26,011 nucleotides of DNA from positions 1 to 26,011 of the forward strand of contig CAJWLW010000036.1 in assembly GCA_913042885.1 (NCBI GenBank), read 5' to 3'. Numbering within the stretch: position 1 is the stretch's first letter; every line of letters begins with the position of its first letter. Both the position numbers and the translations under genes were made by a program. Shown piece after piece: positions 15,822-23,703 of this stretch. This DNA comes from an uncultured Lentisphaeria bacterium. Its GTDB lineage: Bacteria; Verrucomicrobiota; Lentisphaeria; JABSQK01; CAJWLW01. A model generated the notes under the pieces. The model saw nothing but the letters and a program-made list of their open reading frames with translations. It was not told where the DNA came from and did not search any database.

Positions 15822-17861
15822 TTACGGCAGGGCATCCGTTACGGTCTGGAGAATCGCCGCTGCGCATGAGGCGCGGTCGGAGTCACAGGCTTCGGCCAAC
15901 GCGGCATCGGCCAGTTGCTGCGTAAGATTCAGCAATCCCTGGTGTGACCCTTCCGGGGTGGTTTGGCACAACTCGGTGATCACCTGTGCTTTGATTGCGT
16001 CGCAGTCGAACACGTCCTCCGTGATCACCTGAACGCATGAGTCGGCGTCGTTGCAGGCGTCTGTCGCCGTCCAGGTCCTTGTGGTGATATCGGCTGCGAC
16101 GACATCGCTGAAGGTCACGGCCGGGTTACCGCAACCGCCGATGGCAGTGGCTGTGCCGGTATCCGCGGGTTCACCGCAGACGATCTCGACATCTGCCGGA
16201 CAGGTGATTTCCGTGAACGTGGCCACAGTGTTTTCATCCACCATGTAGAAGGCCGAATCGCCGCTGACGCCCGTCATCTCGTCGCCGGAAATAGTGATCA
16301 TGCCCCACATCCACGGCGGCGGCGGTGTCCATGAGGTTGCGCTGAAGAACTCCCAGTCACCGTTGTACATCCGCACCCCGTTTTCACCGCCCCAGGTAGA
16401 ATTGCTGCCGCCACCCGGTTCGTAGTAGTAGACGATGTCGTAGGTGGGGCGCTGGATAATTTCGACATCGACGCCGCGACAGGAGACCGTCGAGTCGTCT
16501 ATCTGATGCCAGCCGGGATAGCCCCAGTTTTTGGTGACAGAGGTGATTACAAGGTTGTCGTCGATGACAACCTCGGCGCCATGGGATTGGGTTTGCAATG
16601 CCAGGGTGTTGTAGTAGAGCTGGTGGGTGCCGGCAGTCAGCAAGACTTCCCGGTGCCCGAGCGACACCGTACTGTAGTCGACCACACCGTTGACCGAAAC
16701 GTAATCGTTGACGTTGAACTCGAAGGAAAAGTTGGCCGCGGGCGAGAGGACATTGCTGTCGAGGACCCACTCGCTGCCGGGGTCGCTGGTGACACTGACA
16801 GCTTCATTGCCGGAAATGACGACCTCGCCGAAGACGTAGGTGGCCCAGTCGCTTGAGAAGAACTCCCACGCCCCGTCGTACATCCTGACCCCGCTCTCGC
16901 CACCCCAACTGGCGGGATGGCTGCCGCCACCCGGTTCATAGTAGTAGACCGCCGGCAGCCCGGGTTGCTGCTTGATCAGGACGTTGGCGCCACGACAGGA
17001 GACCGTCGAGTCGTCTATCTGATGCCAGGCAGGATAGGCCGAGTTTTTGGTGACGGACGTGACTGCAAGGTTGCTGTCGATAACGACCTCGGCACCATGG
17101 GACGAGGCGGAAATCGCCGGGTTATTGTAGTAGAGCTGGTGCGTGCCCTCGGGCAGCAAGACCTCCCGCACGCCGAGCGCCGAAGTAGCGTAGTTGACCA
17201 CACCGTTGACCGAAACGTTATCGTCGACGTTCGACTCGAAGGTGATGTTGGCCGCGGGCCAGAGGACGTGGCCATCGTTGTCGGCATTGCTGTCGAGGAC
17301 CCACTCGCCGGCGTCGCTGCCGCTTACGCTGACCGCCTCATTGCCGGAAATGACGACCTCGCCAAAGGCGAAGGTGGTCCAGTCGCTTGAGTAGAACTCC
17401 CACGCCCCGTCGTACATCCTGACTCCGGTCTCGCCACCCCAAGTGGCAGGATAGCTGCCGCCACCCGGTTCGTAGTAGTAGACCGCCGCCAGCCCGGGTT
17501 GCTGCTTGATCAGGACGTCGTCGCCGGCACAGGAGATCGTGGTGTCATCCACTTTGTGCCAGCCGGGGTAGCTGTGCCACTCAACGCTGGTGACAACACC
17601 GCCCTCTACCGTGACGTCCGCGCCGTGGTACCAAACCCAGTTGGGCGTGTAGGTCACGGTCCAAACACCATCCGGCATGTCGAGCGTGGCCGGGCCGGGA
17701 CCCCAATTGTAGCCGGTAAGGAAAGTTGCGTCTGACGAGATGTAATCGCCTGCCTTGGCCTCGACGGTGACGACGACTGCCTCGGCCTGGCGCACTGTAC
17801 AAGTCATCAGCGCGACGACGGCGATTGTGAACAAGATTTTAGTCATCTGAGCGCGATTCAT
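15822..17861 (-). CDS. Exported repeat protein with HYR-like domain
   Basis: The 679-residue product starts at ATG 17861, fixed by GGAGAAGGA (complement of 17866-17874); the open frame upstream to 17936 is not used. MTKILFTIAVVALMTCTVRQAEA (residues 6-28) is a signal peptide. Three tandem repeats of roughly 155-180 residues follow (about 29-207, 208-380 and 381-533). Each has a DYVSVNG-like start, EVLLPEGTHQLYY, a Y-P-x-W-H-x-[IV]-D-D-[ST]-T segment, YYYEPGGGS...WGGE.GVRMYDGAWEFFS, and GEVVISGNEAVSV. Residues about 536-610 resemble HYR domains (ITCPADVEIVCGEPADTGTA; TRTWTATDACNDADSCVQV). The tail is Cys- and Ala-rich. Likely a surface or secreted binding/adhesion protein; I know no function for the repeat. 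Confidence 0.85.
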   Translation of the reverse strand: MNRAQMTKILFTIAVVALMTCTVRQAEAVVVTVEAKAGDYISSDATFLTGYNWGPGPATLDMPDGVWTVTYTPNWVWYHGADVTVEGGVVTSVEWHSYPGWHKVDDTTISCAGDDVLIKQQPGLAAVYYYEPGGGSYPATWGGETGVRMYDGAWEFYSSDWTTFAFGEVVISGNEAVSVSGSDAGEWVLDSNADNDGHVLWPAANITFESNVDDNVSVNGVVNYATSALGVREVLLPEGTHQLYYNNPAISASSHGAEVVIDSNLAVTSVTKNSAYPAWHQIDDSTVSCRGANVLIKQQPGLPAVYYYEPGGGSHPASWGGESGVRMYDGAWEFFSSDWATYVFGEVVISGNEAVSVTSDPGSEWVLDSNVLSPAANFSFEFNVNDYVSVNGVVDYSTVSLGHREVLLTAGTHQLYYNTLALQTQSHGAEVVIDDNLVITSVTKNWGYPGWHQIDDSTVSCRGVDVEIIQRPTYDIVYYYEPGGGSNSTWGGENGVRMYNGDWEFFSATSWTPPPPWMWGMITISGDEMTGVSGDSAFYMVDENTVATFTEITCPADVEIVCGEPADTGTATAIGGCGNPAVTFSDVVAADITTRTWTATDACNDADSCVQVITEDVFDCDAIKAQVITELCQTTPEGSHQGLLNLTQQLADAALAEACDSDRASCAAAILQTVTDALP

Positions 17862-17941
17862 GATATCCTTCTCCACTTGGTGATTTAATTTTTCAGTCTC
17901 AGCGAGAAAAGCGTTTTTGCGCGTCTGCTCCCGCACGGCTG

Positions 17942-17970
17942 CTTATAGATGTAAAGAAATTTTGAACCAA
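17942..17970 (-). promoter_or_regulatory. Promoter for the exported repeat protein
   Basis: On the minus strand TTGGTT (17965-17970) and TATAAG (17942-17947) are separated by 17 nt in an AT-rich block that contrasts with the GC-rich surroundings. Transcription would begin near 17935, about 74 nt before the ATG at 17861. Confidence 0.5.
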
Positions 17971-18064
17971 TTGCAAGTCTTTTCTTGTGTATAGCGATAT
18001 GAATATTGCATCCGCACCCATATTTACCGCTGCCGCAAGACAACCAATGAGAGGAACATTTGTC

Positions 18065-18093
18065 TTGATTCGTGTCGAATTAAGCACTACACT
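18065..18093 (+). promoter_or_regulatory. Promoter for the prepilin-like gene pair
   Basis: TTGATT (18065-18070) and TACACT (18088-18093) are 17 nt apart. The transcript would start near 18100, about 36 nt before the ATG at 18136, and would include a T7G6 run (18114-18126) and the GGAG ribosome site. It is divergent from the repeat-protein promoter about 100 bp away. Confidence 0.5.
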
Positions 18094-18135
18094 GGCTTCC
18101 CCTATGATTTCGCTTTTTTTGGGGGGACGGAGCAC

Positions 18136-18933
18136 ATGATGGAACAGAAAAATGTGCGTAGAGCCACTCTCATCGTTCATGTGGACTCATTGTTCGAGTT
18201 GCTGGCGTGCCCGGTGAAGCCATGGCGCAGACGAAGTATGATGCGGTTTACCCTCATCGAGTTGCTGGTCGTCATTGCGATTATCGCTATTCTCGCCTCG
18301 ATGCTTCTGCCGGCGCTGAACCAAGCCAGGGAGATGGGCAGAAGTGCGGTGTGTCTGAGCAATTTGAAGCAGGCCGGATTCGCCATAGCTATGTACGCCG
18401 ACGACAGCGACGGTTTCTTGCCGCACGGGGTTTCATGGGCGGCTGGCGGCTATCCACAGGCCTGGCAACCGGCGACAGCCCCTTATCTGGGAATAAGCCC
18501 GGGCGCCCCGGATTGGAACGCAAAAAGGTGGTGGGACAGAAAAGTCAACAGCCACTTGTTCTGCCCTTCAACCGACTGGCCACCAAATGAACCCACCTAT
18601 GGCGCCAATGTCCCCTACGTGATGACCATGTGGGACTTTACCCCGAACGAAAGAAAGAGCCTGGCCAAGACTGATCCAGACGTTTTTCTTGTCGGCGATG
18701 CCAACTATAACGGCATCATGTCACCCTACTATTGGCCGTTAAACCGGGACTATGACGGTGACGGGATAATGGATTCATATCATGAAGTTTTTCCAACCTA
18801 TCCATTCAATTATGGAACACCGAAACGCCACCGCAACTCGGGGAACTATCTTTTTCCGGACGGTCATACTGCCAGGCTGCCTTTTGCGGACTGGCTGAAT
18901 AATCAAAACGGTATGTGGGGGCCTGATTCTTAG
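18136..18933 (+). CDS. Prepilin-like protein with H-x9-DG motif and unusually long leader
   Basis: The 265-residue product carries a type II/IV prepilin N-terminus, [20 protein letters not shown] (38 onward after Arg37), normally cleaved before Phe by prepilin peptidase. The usual Gly at -1 is Arg. The C-terminal part has H232-x9-D242-G243 ([12 protein letters not shown]), typical of the DUF1559-like pseudopilin families abundant in Planctomycetota, Verrucomicrobiota and Lentisphaerota. GGAG at 18129-18132 supports ATG 18136, giving a 37-residue leader; an internal ATG pair at 18238/18241 would give a two- or three-residue leader but has no ribosome site. A second prepilin-like gene follows after 2 nt. 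Probably anchored in the inner membrane and part of a pseudopilus or secretion apparatus; actual role unknown. Confidence 0.9.
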   Translation: MMEQKNVRRATLIVHVDSLFELLACPVKPWRRRSMMRFTLIELLVVIAIIAILASMLLPALNQAREMGRSAVCLSNLKQAGFAIAMYADDSDGFLPHGVSWAAGGYPQAWQPATAPYLGISPGAPDWNAKRWWDRKVNSHLFCPSTDWPPNEPTYGANVPYVMTMWDFTPNERKSLAKTDPDVFLVGDANYNGIMSPYYWPLNRDYDGDGIMDSYHEVFPTYPFNYGTPKRHRNSGNYLFPDGHTARLPFADWLNNQNGMWGPDS

Positions 18934-18935
18934 GG

Positions 18936-19607
18936 TTGGGTGAGTTCATTAATTCAAAAGAAAATCAACACGGCTTCACGCTGATCGAGTTACTCGTCGT
19001 GATCGCCATCATCGCGATCCTGGCGTCCATGCTGTTACCGGCACTTGGGAAAGCAAAAGACCAGGCCAAACGGATTGCCTGCGTCAACCATTTCAAGAAC
19101 CTCGGCATTGCCTGGAATATGTACATGGGAGATCACCAGACGATTCCGCCTTACCCGAGTACGTGTACCCCACCGGGGTGCCTTGACGCAGACGCCAGAC
19201 ATCTTCGCTTTCGAGGCGTCGAGGAGGGGGCCGGCCCGCTCTACTTCGCCGGATATATGACTGATGGGCGTATCTTTTACTGTCCCAAGACCAAATACAC
19301 CAATTACGAAGACCATTTTCCCGATGCCAACAACAATTACTGGATGAGCTACTGGATGCGGGCCGCCCAAACGGCAGGGTCCATGTGGAAGATCAGTGAT
19401 CCGGGGGCAACCTGTATCATGTTCGACGCCGGCCTGTTTTACGCTGCTCTCTATCCAACCTACGGTGACCACGAGACCGGTTTCGGCACACTGTTCCTGG
19501 ACGGACACGCGGTCTTCGTCAACCTGTCCAGTGCCGCCGGCATATTCCACGATTGGGGCAGCGTGTCCTGGCCCGATGCCTGGGAACGGCTGGATGGAGA
19601 GTTTTGA
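18936..19607 (+). CDS. Prepilin-like protein with H-x9-DG motif, second copy
   Basis: This 223-residue protein has the canonical prepilin cleavage site Gly13-Phe14 in QHGFTLIELL, the long hydrophobic helix and AKDQAKRIACVNHFKNLGIA, then H179-x9-D189-G190 (HETGFGTLFLDG). Four Cys in the middle may form disulfides. The start is uncertain: TTG at 18936, 2 nt after the preceding stop, gives a 13-residue leader, but an ATT a few codons later with GGGTGAG before it is also possible. It forms an operon with the first prepilin-like gene and probably with the exported TIM-barrel gene 81 nt downstream. The two proteins differ after the helix, so they are not a recent duplication. Confidence 0.87.
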   Translation: MGEFINSKENQHGFTLIELLVVIAIIAILASMLLPALGKAKDQAKRIACVNHFKNLGIAWNMYMGDHQTIPPYPSTCTPPGCLDADARHLRFRGVEEGAGPLYFAGYMTDGRIFYCPKTKYTNYEDHFPDANNNYWMSYWMRAAQTAGSMWKISDPGATCIMFDAGLFYAALYPTYGDHETGFGTLFLDGHAVFVNLSSAAGIFHDWGSVSWPDAWERLDGEF

Positions 19608-19610
19608 CGG

Positions 19611-19629
19611 GACGGCGGTTCCCGCCGTC
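19611..19629. repeat. Perfect 8-bp-stem palindrome after the second prepilin-like gene
   Basis: GACGGCGG (19611-19618), a TTC loop and CCGCCGTC (19622-19629) form a perfect hairpin that starts 4 nt after the stop codon. There is no T-run, so it is not a standard terminator. From memory, GGGACGGCGGTTCCCGCCGT-like palindromes recur in genomes of this bacterial group, so this is probably a REP-type element that may also stabilise the mRNA end. Confidence 0.5.
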
Positions 19630-19688
19630 TCCTGACGAGGTGACTGGCTGACCTTGGCTAAACCACAGACGAAAGGGAGATCGAAAAA

Positions 19689-21605
19689 GTGATGACTGAT
19701 CATGCCGTGAACACGACCGGAGCGATGAATCTTGTCAACTCTATCCCGGGCGCCTTGGCGCTGCTGCTGGCCTGTTCGCTGCTGCTGCCGACCGGCGCAG
19801 GCGCAGCGAACAAAGGCGGTATCGATCCGCGTCCCATCACCTTTGAGCCGGAACCGTTGACGAAACTGCACCCGAAGCTGGCCTGGATTAAGCGGGATAA
19901 GATTCGTGCCGCGTGGGTGTCTGCCGACCTGCACAAACCCTACGGCGACACCGACAAAACGCAGGCCCGAGTTCTTGCAGACGGTGGATTCAACACGGTG
20001 ATTTTTGGCATGCGTGCCGACAACAAGAACCGGTCGCACATGCCGGATTTCACGGACGTCATACCGGCAAACATCGAGGCAGCGCATGCGGTTGGCCTGG
20101 CGGTGTGGGTCTTAATGAGCTACGGCACGATCCACCAGGACCCTTACCACCGCTATCGGGACCCGGCCGGCAAGCTGGCCACCAAGACCTGCTGTCCGCT
20201 GGACCTTCCCTATCTCGAACGCCACTTCGGCCGCTGGGCGGTGAAATTCGCCGAGGCCGGCGCCGATGGTTTTATCCTGGACACCGAGATGTACGAGTCC
20301 GACCTTTCCGATTATGAAGGCCCGTGTGTTTGCAGCTACTGTTTTCGCGCCTACCTGGACGTCTTCGCGGACAACGGCGATACGATCTACGACAGCATAC
20401 CGGCGGCGCAGCGCGGCATCTGGCTGCGTGAGATCGGTGTCTACGGCCACTACAGCCGATTTGCGGTCAAGAGAACGGAAGATTTTCTGGACAGCATACG
20501 GGCGCGTTGCCAGGCACACAACGACGCGTTCATACTCGGCTACGCGTCGACCATGGAACACCTCCCCGGCAATACCCGCGGGTTCGGCACCTCGACGGTG
20601 CCCTGCGTCATACTCGATGAGTCCGAGTACACGAGCGGTCCGACCTTCACGATGCGGCGCAACCTGCAGTACATCGAGCAGAGTGGCTTGCCCGCCCTGT
20701 ACATCGGCGGGCTGTGGATCAATCAAAACCGCCCGGAACAGCTCGCCGAGCGAGGACTGCTCGCGGCGCTGTACGCCGACGGCTGGTGGGCCTGGTACTC
20801 GTGGGCACTGGTGACCAATCCCGATGCCACTACCGGCCCGCAAACGACAAATCCCTACGGCCGCTGGAAAGGCACCCCGGCGAGCGCCTACTGGGACGTG
20901 CTCAAGCCGATGCATGCGAGGCTGGAGAAACTGCTGGCCGGCGACCGCGCGGCATGGCCGGCCTTCCCACTTCTCGACGCTGTGGCGCCGGTGCCCAATG
21001 GCAGGGTGCCGTTGCGTCAGGGACAGATCACGCTCGACGGCAGCCTGGATGACCCGGGGTGGCAGGAGGCGTCACAGTTCGAGATGGCGATCGACCGGTT
21101 TGGCAAAAAGGACGGTCCGGAAAACACTTTCATGCTCTGCCACGATGACACGGCATTCTACTTCGCGGCCCGATGCCCGATCCCGGAGGGCACAGTGCTT
21201 CCCGAACAGCTTCGCGGCCGTGATCATCCGCGGGCGTGGGCGAATTATGGCCTGGAACTGTTTGTCGATCCGTCCGGTGACGGTCGGCGGTACGCTCAAC
21301 TCATTCTTTCATCCGACGGCGACACTTATGAATCAGTCATGGACTATGGTCCGGGGGCGTTCCAGTTCGGGGATCTGGATTGGAATCCGGAGATTGAAGT
21401 CGGCGTCCAACGGACCGAAGCGGAATTCATCCTCGAGATCCGAATCCTGTTCGAGGATGCGGTATTGACCAAGCCGAAGCACGGGGAAACCTGGGGCTTC
21501 AATGTCTGCCGCTCATCGTCGGCCGTGCAATCATGGAGTCCGACCTACGGCCCGTTCCACTTGCCCGGGCGATTCGGACGTATCCAGTTCGTCAAGGACC
21601 GCTGA
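19689..21605 (+). CDS. Exported TIM-barrel glycosidase-like protein with CBM9-like C-terminus
   Basis: The 638-residue product starts at GTG 19689 (GGGAGA at 19675-19680; ATG 19692 also possible). Residues about 13-39 are a signal peptide ending PTGAGA. Residues about 60-430 form a TIM-barrel-like domain: GGFNTVIFG, AHAVGLAVWVLMSYG, GADGFILDTEMYESD (Asp198, Glu200), then C213-x-C215-x2-C218-F and ESEYTSG. C-x-C-x2-C after an acidic strand end is seen in hypothetical glycosyl-hydrolase (GHL) families. Residues about 445-635 resemble family 9 carbohydrate-binding/DOMON-like domains (ITLDGSLDDPGW, FAARCP, ELFVDPSGDGRRYAQL). Likely binds and cleaves extracellular polysaccharide or glycoconjugate; substrate unknown. 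A paralog lies at 21758-23680. Confidence 0.82.
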   Translation: MMTDHAVNTTGAMNLVNSIPGALALLLACSLLLPTGAGAANKGGIDPRPITFEPEPLTKLHPKLAWIKRDKIRAAWVSADLHKPYGDTDKTQARVLADGGFNTVIFGMRADNKNRSHMPDFTDVIPANIEAAHAVGLAVWVLMSYGTIHQDPYHRYRDPAGKLATKTCCPLDLPYLERHFGRWAVKFAEAGADGFILDTEMYESDLSDYEGPCVCSYCFRAYLDVFADNGDTIYDSIPAAQRGIWLREIGVYGHYSRFAVKRTEDFLDSIRARCQAHNDAFILGYASTMEHLPGNTRGFGTSTVPCVILDESEYTSGPTFTMRRNLQYIEQSGLPALYIGGLWINQNRPEQLAERGLLAALYADGWWAWYSWALVTNPDATTGPQTTNPYGRWKGTPASAYWDVLKPMHARLEKLLAGDRAAWPAFPLLDAVAPVPNGRVPLRQGQITLDGSLDDPGWQEASQFEMAIDRFGKKDGPENTFMLCHDDTAFYFAARCPIPEGTVLPEQLRGRDHPRAWANYGLELFVDPSGDGRRYAQLILSSDGDTYESVMDYGPGAFQFGDLDWNPEIEVGVQRTEAEFILEIRILFEDAVLTKPKHGETWGFNVCRSSSAVQSWSPTYGPFHLPGRFGRIQFVKDR

Positions 21606-21716
21606 ATTCATGGTGGAACAGTCGTGCCCGGCCGTTGAATGCGGGCTGTGCAGTACCGATTCCGGAGCACCGGTCATGCTTGACTGCCAAACGGACTGGG
21701 GTTGGCACTTACGCTT

Positions 21717-21740
21717 GCATCGGAAATATTTTTTCGATGC
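21717..21740. terminator. Weak hairpin between convergent exported-protein genes
   Basis: GCATCG (21717-21722) and CGATGC (21735-21740) flank an AT-rich loop that itself contains T6. It lies in the 152-bp gap between the two convergent TIM-barrel genes. It could end transcription from either side, but the T-run is inside the loop, so the call is weak. Confidence 0.25.
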
Positions 21741-21757
21741 CCGTATCGTAAGCGGAT

Positions 21758-23680
21758 CTACTCAATCGGTACGAGCAATGCTTCGGGGTCTTCGGCCAGG
21801 TAGGGCGGCAATTGCGGGTCCCACTTGAGATTGGCCGAATAAGTCGGCAGCATGTGGAAAGACCACACCTTGCCGCGTTGCTCCGGGGTGGGATTCAGTT
21901 CCGCGACTGCCGGCAGCAGCTCGAAGGTCTCCGCGCTGGCTGCCTCTTTGCCACCCGGATCCCACACCAACAGCTTCGCCTGTTCCGCTACGTAGGGTGT
22001 TCCCACTTCGATGCGGAACTGCTCGACGTCCGGCGGGACGTAGAAATACATCCGATTGACTTGCTGGATGACTCGGACTGCCTCAGCGGCCACGACAGCG
22101 TGGGGCATATCGAGGCTGGCGGAGAAGAAGTGAGCCTGGGTTCCCAGCACCAGCTTGTACAGCCCTGTCTCGGGTGCCGTCGCCTTCAGCGGCACCGGTT
22201 CATTCAGCGGCAGGACCCCCTCGGCCACGACCGTACCGCTGGGGGCGATCACGGCGTACACCGGCACGTTCTCCTGGTGTCCGCCCGGGCGGCTCCTCAG
22301 AATCCCGGTTATTTCCTTGCCGGCAGCGACGGGGAAGTAGCAGACAGCGCTGCCGCTGTAAAGAGTTGGCTTGTCGGGCAACGGGCGCGATCGGCCTTGC
22401 GGATTGAGCGTTCGCAGCTTCACCTGGGCCGGGCTCAGAAGGCCTGCTGCCGCGATGCTCTCCCGCGGGGCGCCCTGGATGTGGACGAGTTTCAGCTTCG
22501 CTGCGAAGCGCTCACCTTCCTGTGCCTGGCGATCCAGCTCCGCAGCGGCCAGGCTGAAGGCGTCCAGGTAGCTGCTGTGCGGCGGCGGCAGCGAATAGTC
22601 GTTGGTCGGGACCGGCTCGGGCTCCATCCACAGGCCGAGGGTCGTGAAGACCCAGTAGCCGGCCGACTCCTGGGCCATATAAAACAGGTGACCGGCAATG
22701 TTCTCCACCGGGAATTGCCGTAACCACATCCCCGGTGCCAGGACCACATGCGCCCCGAGCTGCTTCAAGCGCTCGCGGGTCCAGCCCAGATACCGTGTTG
22801 CGCCGGTGGAATAGGTGTTTTCCGACATGGCCAATGCCGGCATCCCGGCAGTACCGAAGCCACGGGCCCAGGCATTGTAATACCAGTTGTTGCCATCGAG
22901 CATAAAGACGCCGATTACGAGGTCCGGGTTGATCTGGTGGATGGCCTGCTCGGTCGCGCGTGCCAGAGCCTCGGCCCGCCGCGCTTTCCATTCGTTGAAG
23001 CCTGCCTGCAGGCCCTGCTGCTGAAGCCAGGCGGCCCGATCGGCCGCAGCCGGTATTGCGGTGTTCAGTTCGCGTTGCTCGAAAAATTCGTCAAAGCAAT
23101 GCGTGCACAGGCAGTACCCGGGGAAGTTGGAGGCGTCCGCTCCGTACATTTCCGGGTCGAGGAGGAATCCGTCGATCTGGTGGGTGAGCGATTGCCTGGC
23201 CACCATTTGTCCACGCCTGGTGACGACGGTATCCCAGAACACCGGGTCGACCGGGCAGGGGGTCTTGGTAAGCGTGGTGCCGGTACCATCCACATAGGCG
23301 CGGCCGCCGGGAACCAGGTGACGCAGTTCCAGCGGCCCGCCGCACAGCCGTGTGCTCGGGAAGAAATGCAGCCCGAGCTCGGCGCACCAGTCGGCCTGCT
23401 TGTTCATCTGTGCGATCGCCTCCGGCTTGTCGACATCGACGCTGGCGCAACTGATCAGGACCGTGTTGAAGCCGTTGGCGACCAGTGTCGCGAGGTGGTC
23501 CCGATTGTCCGTGTGGATGAAGTCAAAGGCGCCGCGGATCTTGTCGCTGTCGATCCAGGCCGGCCATTTGCCGGTTCCTGCCGGCGTTTGTTGGTCACCG
23601 CTCACGTCTGCTGCGGAGAGCCCGCCGAAGATGACCAGCAACGCCCAGGCCACATGTGCATACCGATTGGAATACGTCAT
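21758..23680 (-). CDS. Exported TIM-barrel glycosidase-like protein, paralog
   Basis: The 640-residue product starts at ATG 23680 with GGAG about 10 nt before it. Residues about 8-30 are a hydrophobic export signal (HVAWALLVIFGGLSAADVSG). The TIM-barrel domain aligns with the 19689 protein along its length: WIDSDKIRGAF, ANGFNTVLIS, TKTPCPVDPVFW, QIDGFLLDPEMYGAD (Asp175, Glu177), C190-x-C192-x2-C195-F, IPAAADRAAWL, RGFGTAG and SENTYSTG. The CBM9-like part is absent; residues about 400-640 are instead beta-rich (APSGTVVAEGVLPLNEP, RMYFYVPPDVEQFRIEVG), probably an accessory sugar-binding or Ig-like domain. The gene is 24 nt downstream of the amidohydrolase and likely in its operon. Substrate unknown. 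Confidence 0.8.
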   Translation of the reverse strand: MTYSNRYAHVAWALLVIFGGLSAADVSGDQQTPAGTGKWPAWIDSDKIRGAFDFIHTDNRDHLATLVANGFNTVLISCASVDVDKPEAIAQMNKQADWCAELGLHFFPSTRLCGGPLELRHLVPGGRAYVDGTGTTLTKTPCPVDPVFWDTVVTRRGQMVARQSLTHQIDGFLLDPEMYGADASNFPGYCLCTHCFDEFFEQRELNTAIPAAADRAAWLQQQGLQAGFNEWKARRAEALARATEQAIHQINPDLVIGVFMLDGNNWYYNAWARGFGTAGMPALAMSENTYSTGATRYLGWTRERLKQLGAHVVLAPGMWLRQFPVENIAGHLFYMAQESAGYWVFTTLGLWMEPEPVPTNDYSLPPPHSSYLDAFSLAAAELDRQAQEGERFAAKLKLVHIQGAPRESIAAAGLLSPAQVKLRTLNPQGRSRPLPDKPTLYSGSAVCYFPVAAGKEITGILRSRPGGHQENVPVYAVIAPSGTVVAEGVLPLNEPVPLKATAPETGLYKLVLGTQAHFFSASLDMPHAVVAAEAVRVIQQVNRMYFYVPPDVEQFRIEVGTPYVAEQAKLLVWDPGGKEAASAETFELLPAVAELNPTPEQRGKVWSFHMLPTYSANLKWDPQLPPYLAEDPEALLVPIE

Positions 23681-23703
23681 TACTGCATTACTCCATCATT
23701 GAA

